Part shown: positions 58,558 to 64,000 of the stretch, piece after piece | Layout of the letters: each line of letters begins with the position of its first letter | How positions within the stretch are numbered: the stretch's first letter is position 1 | From: Lunularia cruciata | Taxonomy: Eukaryota; Streptophyta; Marchantiopsida; Lunulariales; Lunulariaceae | NCBI GenBank assembly: GCA_948567375.1 | Contig: OX419756.1 | Span: forward strand, 48,498,333 to 48,562,332 | Direction: 5' to 3' | Length of the DNA: 64,000 bases | Translations under genes and position numbers: made by a program | The notes under the pieces: model-generated | What the model saw: only the letters and a program-made list of their open reading frames with translations | Told to the model about the DNA's origin: nothing | Database searches by the model: none

Positions 58558-59165
58558 ATGAGTGTTGAGAATTTGGCATTTCTACATCTGTTGAATCTGC
58601 CTGATGAGGTGGATAAGTATTCAAGCAAACAAACGCACACTTATGTGCAAGACTCCAAGGCTATGGCCCGGACAGCTGTGGACGTGGAGGAGTTTCCTGA
58701 GTCGTATGTCTTCGTTGCAGATATGCCCGGACTTAGATCCGCTGATGTCAAGGTGAGGTTCAACTTAACACTGCAGTTCCACCTGTAAGTGGAATATGTG
58801 AAGAGATAGAAGCAGACACACGATTTGCAACCTTAGCCGCTTGCTTTAGCAGAAGAGTGAAACTGAACGGCTGATAAGGTTTGTTTTGGCACTGAATGTA
58901 TTGGGAATGAATGAAGGTGCAATTAGAGAATGAGAACATACTGTCCATCAGTGGTGAGCGCAAGCGAAAGGAGCCAGAAGGTGGGAAGTTTCTTCAATTG
59001 GAACGCAAAACGGGGAGATTCATGCGGAGATTTACGCTACCCAGCGACGCGGACCTTCCTAAAATTGGAGCTGCATGTCAGGATGGAGTCCTGACAGTAA
59101 CTGTACCAAAACTTCCTCCTCCGGAACCCCCAAAGCCGAAGGTCATTGACGTCAAAGTGACATGA
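58558..59165 (+). CDS. Cytosolic class II small heat-shock protein
   Basis: Two exons (58558-58752 and 58917-59165) with a 164-base GT-AG intron give 147 residues. The ATG at 58558 is used; the longer open frame begins with TTG at 58519 and is not needed. Residues 30-43 carry the class II signature ([13 protein letters not shown], compare DAKAMAATPADV). The alpha-crystallin domain spans about 43-132 ([50 protein letters not shown]). It ends with PPPEPPKPK and the VIDV form of the C-terminal I/V-x-I/V motif that links dimers into oligomers. Such proteins hold unfolding proteins during heat stress without ATP, in the cytosol. The intron after ADVK is unusual, because seed-plant class I and II genes are generally intronless. 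The nearest gene, on the other strand, is the SKP1-like gene 1.2 kb away. Confidence 0.95.
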
Positions 59166-60342
59166 GTCGGGTTCAGCTCAGGAAAATACCCTGGCGAGAG
59201 GTGGTTATTCCAGAATTCTCCATCAGAGCTTCGATATGGTCCAGTGTAGTAAGTAGCCCGTGCCGATTCGGACCTTAGACCCTAGCTGCATTCTCCGATC
59301 GAGAGGATGACGAAGATGTCCTAGAGAGTAAGAAACTTTAACCACATGGAAAAACGCTGTTTAATCTACCACATGGAAGACCGCTGGTCATTCTCGGAAC
59401 GGTCCAAACTAGAAATCAAACAGACTTCATATCATGAGACCTACGCTTTTATACCCAGTAGTTGGGACGTCAGAAGTGAACATGGGCTGTGGACCACTCT
59501 GTTCATGGGTCATAAGCACAAGATGTACAGAGCTGTCGAGGTCTTCCACGAGATCAGTTAATAAACATGAAGTTAATGTGAAACAACTCGTCGTTGCATC
59601 AGTAGTTGGAGGTGTGTATCTCTAAATCACTCAGCAGTTCAGAAAATTGCCTGTATACACAGCCAACTTGGGTTGTGGCCAAAGTACTTTATATATAACG
59701 ATCCCGAAGGTACAGCTCTTTCACTACTCTCAGAGGTGCAAGGAGCTCACTGAGAGGCTTATTTCAACTCGACGGTCCTTGTGTTCCAGTTGAATTCTCC
59801 AAGCACCTTTCTCTGCTCTCTAATCCGCACGTCCATCTATTTACATGATCTCGATGGGGTTCCTTCTCACGAAAAGAAGCACTGCTAGCTGTTACTACAT
59901 ATGCAAGGCCGCGAAAGCAAAGGTCCTCTGTATAGAGAGTCAAATCAGGTCCTGGAGTAGTTGCAAGAGGGCAGTCCTAGTTCCTTGATTGCAAGTAGCT
60001 CACTCAAACAGAGCTTGTGATTTCCCGTGTCGTTTTTACATGATCTATACAACTTTATGTTACCTGTCCCTCCTGCTTCGAGCTATATTCATGTTGATTA
60101 AGCTACGGTCATCGCCGCTGGGAAAAGGAAGCTCGATGCTTCGCATTAACAGTGACAGGCCCACTAGAAGACTCCCGTTTCACGCTGCCGGCTTGCCACA
60201 AAATCATCTGTGTACGGCGTGGCAGTTTCTCTCTTGACAGAGATTTTACGAGTACCCGGCATGTTTGCAGAAGAGCGTCTTTGAATCTCTAGAGGATTTT
60301 GAAACAGTGGCCATTTGAGGTAAAGGATTGACTATGGCCGGG
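59166..60342. other. Intergenic region between convergent genes
   Basis: It holds the 3' ends of the sHSP gene (+) and the SKP1-like gene (-). The short frames at 59346-59625 and 59989-60237 have no domain similarity. Confidence 0.4.
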
Positions 60343-61085
60343 CTAATCCATGTAAACTTCTGTCCCTTCTTGGTCGTACATGCTCATCAGACGCACACGG
60401 AAGCAACACCATAAAAGATCGTATAAACTACTCATGTGCAGAAATTCAGCGACCTGCATGCCAGCATGTGACTTATTAGCGGAAATTGAGGCGATCAAAG
60501 CCACTTAGCCCCACGAATGTACGATTCAACATTTATGACTGAACTGAAATCAGTTCGCCAGTTTCGATTCCTTACCTTGAGGGTTTCATCAGCGAAAGTG
60601 TCAAGGTCCATTCTCCATGCGATGCGGAAGTAGAAATACTCTCTCCAGTATTCTTGCTGCTCCTCTACGCTCATGTGCGTCTCCTCATTGGAGAGTTTCA
60701 CATCCAACTGGAGCTTTGCCGTGAAAAACTCGACTAGAGTTTTCAGGACTTCAGTCGAACACGGTAGCTCGAGCGACTGTCGTTTGCAGTACTCCAAAGA
60801 CTCATAGCGCCCCATATTCGCACTTGCATCCTCAATGCTTGTGATATAGTCCCTGAGTCTGGAGGAAAGTTGTACAGCAATGACAATAGGAACCGCATAT
60901 TTGTCCCCCTCTTGGCTCAATAAAAATAACTCCCTTACTTTAGGACCGGGATTCGAGTTAAGTGATGGTCCCGAGCCCAATCTCCTCCCACTAGGAGTTA
61001 CGGATGGATCACTCCGGGTTCTGGAAATCCGGTGCGTTTGATCGTTCAGCATGCTGCTTTCCGCAGCTCCTGGATGTACCAACAT
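60343..61085 (-). CDS. SKP1 / elongin-C-like protein, divergent
   Basis: Two exons on the minus strand (61085-60576 and 60453-60343) join in phase 0 to give 206 residues, with a GTAAGG donor and a GCATGCAG acceptor. Residues 1-48 are a Ser/Arg/Pro-rich leader. Residues 49-130 look like the POZ fold of SKP1/elongin C: RELFLLSQEGDKYAVP as the opening strand pair, LSSRLRDYI, then LELPCSTEVLKTLVEFF, the block that in SKP1 reads I-L-P-V-(x)n-L-x-K-V-I-E-Y. The second exon supplies VAEFLHMSSLYDLL, matching the AANYLxIKxLLDL helix. The SKP1 C-terminal F-box-binding tail (ending NQWAFE in plants) is absent, so it may be an elongin-C-type adaptor or a plant-specific relative. Membership in a ubiquitin-ligase complex is inferred. 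Extra exons on either side cannot be excluded. Confidence 0.6.
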
Positions 61086-64000
61086 CGTGCACCAGTACCT
61101 GTTCAGACAAAAGCACCCGACGAGCTTGAATTACGAGAATTGTTCATATCTGACCCAGAGATGGATGATGACAGTCGTATTCATAAGGAGGAAGTATTAC
61201 ATGCTATGGATTGCTTCCACTTCTGCACTCCTAGAAGAGAATTTGTCAATTATGGCCGTACTATGGCGCCTGCTATTAATGACTTCGTCAATCGTGCTTA
61301 CAAGCAACTTATGCTTACACAGCTTCTTCGACTGTCGCGAATTTAAGCATGTCGTATGCTTAAATTCGCGCCTAACAATTGGTGCCAATAGGGTATCTGC
61401 AATTCTAGTCACTCAAAACGTGTGATGAAGCATTTGTCATACAATTACCCCGAACAATGGTCTTTGAAGTGCCTCGCGACTAAAAAAAGGGTATCTGCCA
61501 GTCATCCCTTAAAAAGCAATAGTGGAATTGCAATTTGGTCAACTTGGCTAGTGTACCGTAGTTACCTATAGGCGGCAATCGGATCTAGAATGGTATCTAG
61601 ATTGACGTCGTCGATATTTTTGATAGCCGCTCCGGATTCATCGCCACGCGGTGCCGAAAGCGTCAAAAGTCGTTCTTCTACCTCCTGTCAGACATGGTCA
61701 ACTTCTCTTCAACTCGTCAAGGAAATTCGCACCCTTTTGAATGAGTCAAGCTCTAGATAACCATTCTCCCGGTCTGAAGCGTGATTGGAGAAAGAAAACT
61801 TTGACAGCCGATATGTTGACGGAACTATCATCAAATAAACGACGTAATGGTTTGAAATCAGGCGATTGTTCAGGAGTTGATGAGCATTTTCTCTTGACTC
61901 CCAAGGTTTTGTTTCAGGAGTGAACAAAATCTGCTGCTTGATGGATTTCAGACTATCATGACAGGAATAGCATCCTCTTCTATACTTCACTCAGTTGAGC
62001 CAGTGAGCATGGTTACTGGAGCCAAAATATGCGAGCCGACAACGAAATAGTTTCAAGAACCTCGGAACATTCGGTGAATGCTTCTCGACGCCGCCATGGA
62101 GATACTTGACAAAGACGCGCCTATGCTGAGCTTCATCGCGCTAAGCATATTCACTCTTGAGACACTCTTCGAAGACGATGCAACCAGTGGCCGGAAAGCA
62201 TATAAAGATAGCTCCTCTCTGTCCCTCTACCAAAATATACTCGTGTAGTCTAAATAACAGTAGTGAGAACCGATACTGTCAAGTTACTGATACTTTGCTT
62301 TGTCTTCTGGTTTCACCAATCGGCAGAGACTACACAAAGCTACAAAGAAAAGGAAATATGGCACCATTCGGTTAAGTTGATTCCTCTATCTAAACTTTAC
62401 CGCAGTCCTCTCAAACGTCTCAGACAAATATTGGAGAGAAAAGTCCTTACTTGCTCAGCTCTTAGCAGCTTTGTCGCATTCGGGTAGTACACAGCCCAAG
62501 GTCTTTAACATCACAATAAGCTTCCAGTTGTCAAAGAAATTCACTATCTCGGCTTTGACTGGATCGTATCAGGGCAGAAAACGTCTTGATCAAAGTAATC
62601 ATGCAGTCCGATTGCCCTGTTGAAACTTGTTTCCAAATTTTCAACAGAAAGGTTGGATTTGAGACATTTCCTGAACAATGACTTTGACGCTGGCCAACTT
62701 CTAGTAAAACATAGACACACAACTTGGTGTATCATAATTCTTGATTAGGACTGATATCCAGACGGGGAGAGCAATCTCAACTTTGGTCATACTGCCGTTT
62801 CGAACCCGAGTGGAGTCACACGCAGTAAACTACAATGAGACCTTTCTAATCTGGCAAGAAGTGAAAACTCCCAAGGCCTGCAGCCCCCTGCAAGACCGAG
62901 CAACAGCAAAACTAAGCCTTACCTCATTCAACTTCAGCAACAGAGCATTGTACCTGTGTCATGCCAGCCCAGTCCGTTGTTTCCGTAATATATCTCGAAT
63001 CTCCTCACTCGTATATTGGACAAGAGATGTATTGAACAAACGTGTGGGGTCCTGTACCTATATGCAGGAAATATACTACGGTACGATGACGGAGGGGAAG
63101 AACCAGACTGCTGTACGTGTGGTAGTCTAGTTTCAACACTTGCAACAGATGGCTGCTTTGTCAACACGAATCCCAGGGACCTAGAGCACGTTCCTCAAAG
63201 CAGCCTCCAGATCAACTAAGAATATAAGCTGCCAACAACAGTCAAACAAATCGGTAATCCATACATTCATGTGGCTCACCTGTTATGCCATCTGCTTTGT
63301 CAGAAATATTACTCACTTCCTGCTATGTTATAGCACCTTCACAACTGATAGCTGGGGCGCGCTTCATCTGAATCATCTTCGGTTACCAGATAATTCTGGC
63401 GCGGTAGCGTAAGTATACTTGTTATATTCGAAGAGCTCGCGCACGTGGCAGACCAAAGCGTCAGCAGAACAAGATGTGCAGCGCGTAAGAGCAGCTTTTG
63501 AGTTGTATTCAAGCGTCGAGAATCCTTGGCCTCCAAGGAAGTACACGGTAAACATACTCAGGGTGTGGACGAAGACACCTGCCCCAACTTACCGCAGCAG
63601 GTAACAGAGAGAAGGCTAGTTGAAAAGTTGCAACGCCAGTTGTAAAAGTGTTGTTTAGTATTGCAATCACTCGAGGATGATAAAATCCAGTATAGTCTAG
63701 TACTGATATAATTTTCCACTAGCATGTTGTAACATGATGGGCGGGTTGCGGTGCTAAGATAAGTTTCTTCCTTCCGTTGGGGTTGAACGTTTTCGCTGCC
63801 ACAATCATAATATGCTCTCAAGAATTGTATTATCTCACGGATCATTCTCATAGAACTCTTACTTCTTCTAAATACAGTGTACACAGTCGATCAAGGCCCT
63901 CAGTTTCTCAAAAAAGTTTTACCAACTGCTCGTGAGGCACAACGCACATTCGTGTCTATCTGGTTACCAATGAAGCATTTTTCTCAGACGTGTGAAGGGA
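61086..64000. other. Intergenic region at the right edge, no gene recognised
   Basis: Short open frames occur on both strands (for example 62741-63130 + and 63558-63884 -), but none shows a domain, a splice pattern or a family resemblance. The only clear structure is the hairpin at 61336-61370. Confidence 0.4.
61336..61370. repeat. Perfect 15-bp inverted repeat with 5-base loop
   Basis: CGCGAATTTAAGCAT, GTCGT, ATGCTTAAATTCGCG: the two arms are exact complements. It lies about 250 bases upstream of the SKP1-like start codon, outside any recognised element. Confidence 0.85.

Noticed and set aside
61032-61346. Plus-strand frame over the SKP1-like 5' region
   Set aside because: It is mostly antisense to and upstream of the minus-strand gene, with no domain.

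Overview
The window looks like nuclear DNA of a land plant, probably a non-seed plant such as a moss or liverwort. The evidence is three multi-exon genes with short GT-AG introns that resemble plant families (Mediator subunit MED25, a DNA-3-methyladenine glycosylase I, a cytosolic class II small heat-shock protein), the intron inside that small heat-shock gene (seed-plant cytosolic sHSP genes are generally intronless), and LTR retrotransposons primed from a tRNA-iMet type site. The exact species cannot be read from the sequence.

Host genes sit in three islands. At 10.1-13.6 kb (+) is a five-exon TAG-type DNA glycosylase with a long, repetitive N-terminal extension. At 25.4-31.9 kb (-) is a fifteen-exon MED25 gene whose phases agree from ATG to stop (873 codons). 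At 58.6-61.1 kb are a two-exon class II small heat-shock protein (+) and a two-exon SKP1/elongin-C-like gene (-). Each was rebuilt by matching splice sites, reading phase and family motifs.

The rest is mostly fossil repeat DNA. Family GypA (Ty3/Gypsy) lies at 1-2.3 kb (-), 42.2-44.6 kb (+) and 44.6-51.1 kb (-). Its LTRs carry arrays of heat-shock elements upstream of a TATA box. Family GypB contributes an old body at 51.1-54.4 kb (-) and three solo LTRs at 2.6, 21.7 and 51.9 kb, each flanked by a recognisable or near-recognisable target duplication. Other remnants are a LINE-like reverse transcriptase (3.4-5.1 kb, -), a decayed plus-strand LTR element (38.2-42.2 kb), a decayed coiled-coil ORF (20.9-21.5 kb), a possible Copia relic (33.6-35.4 kb), a 0.57-kb unclassified repeat present twice (45.5 and 56.7 kb), and a pyrimidine-rich minisatellite (35.9-36.4 kb). 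Several large fold-back (inverted) repeats sit inside these elements.

The most notable signals are the heat-shock-element LTRs, the MED25 tail built of 11-residue repeats, the glycosylase with a replaced base-stacking tryptophan and a large repeated extension, and the fold-back junctions. I found no CRISPR array, tRNA, rRNA or bacterial-type operon.
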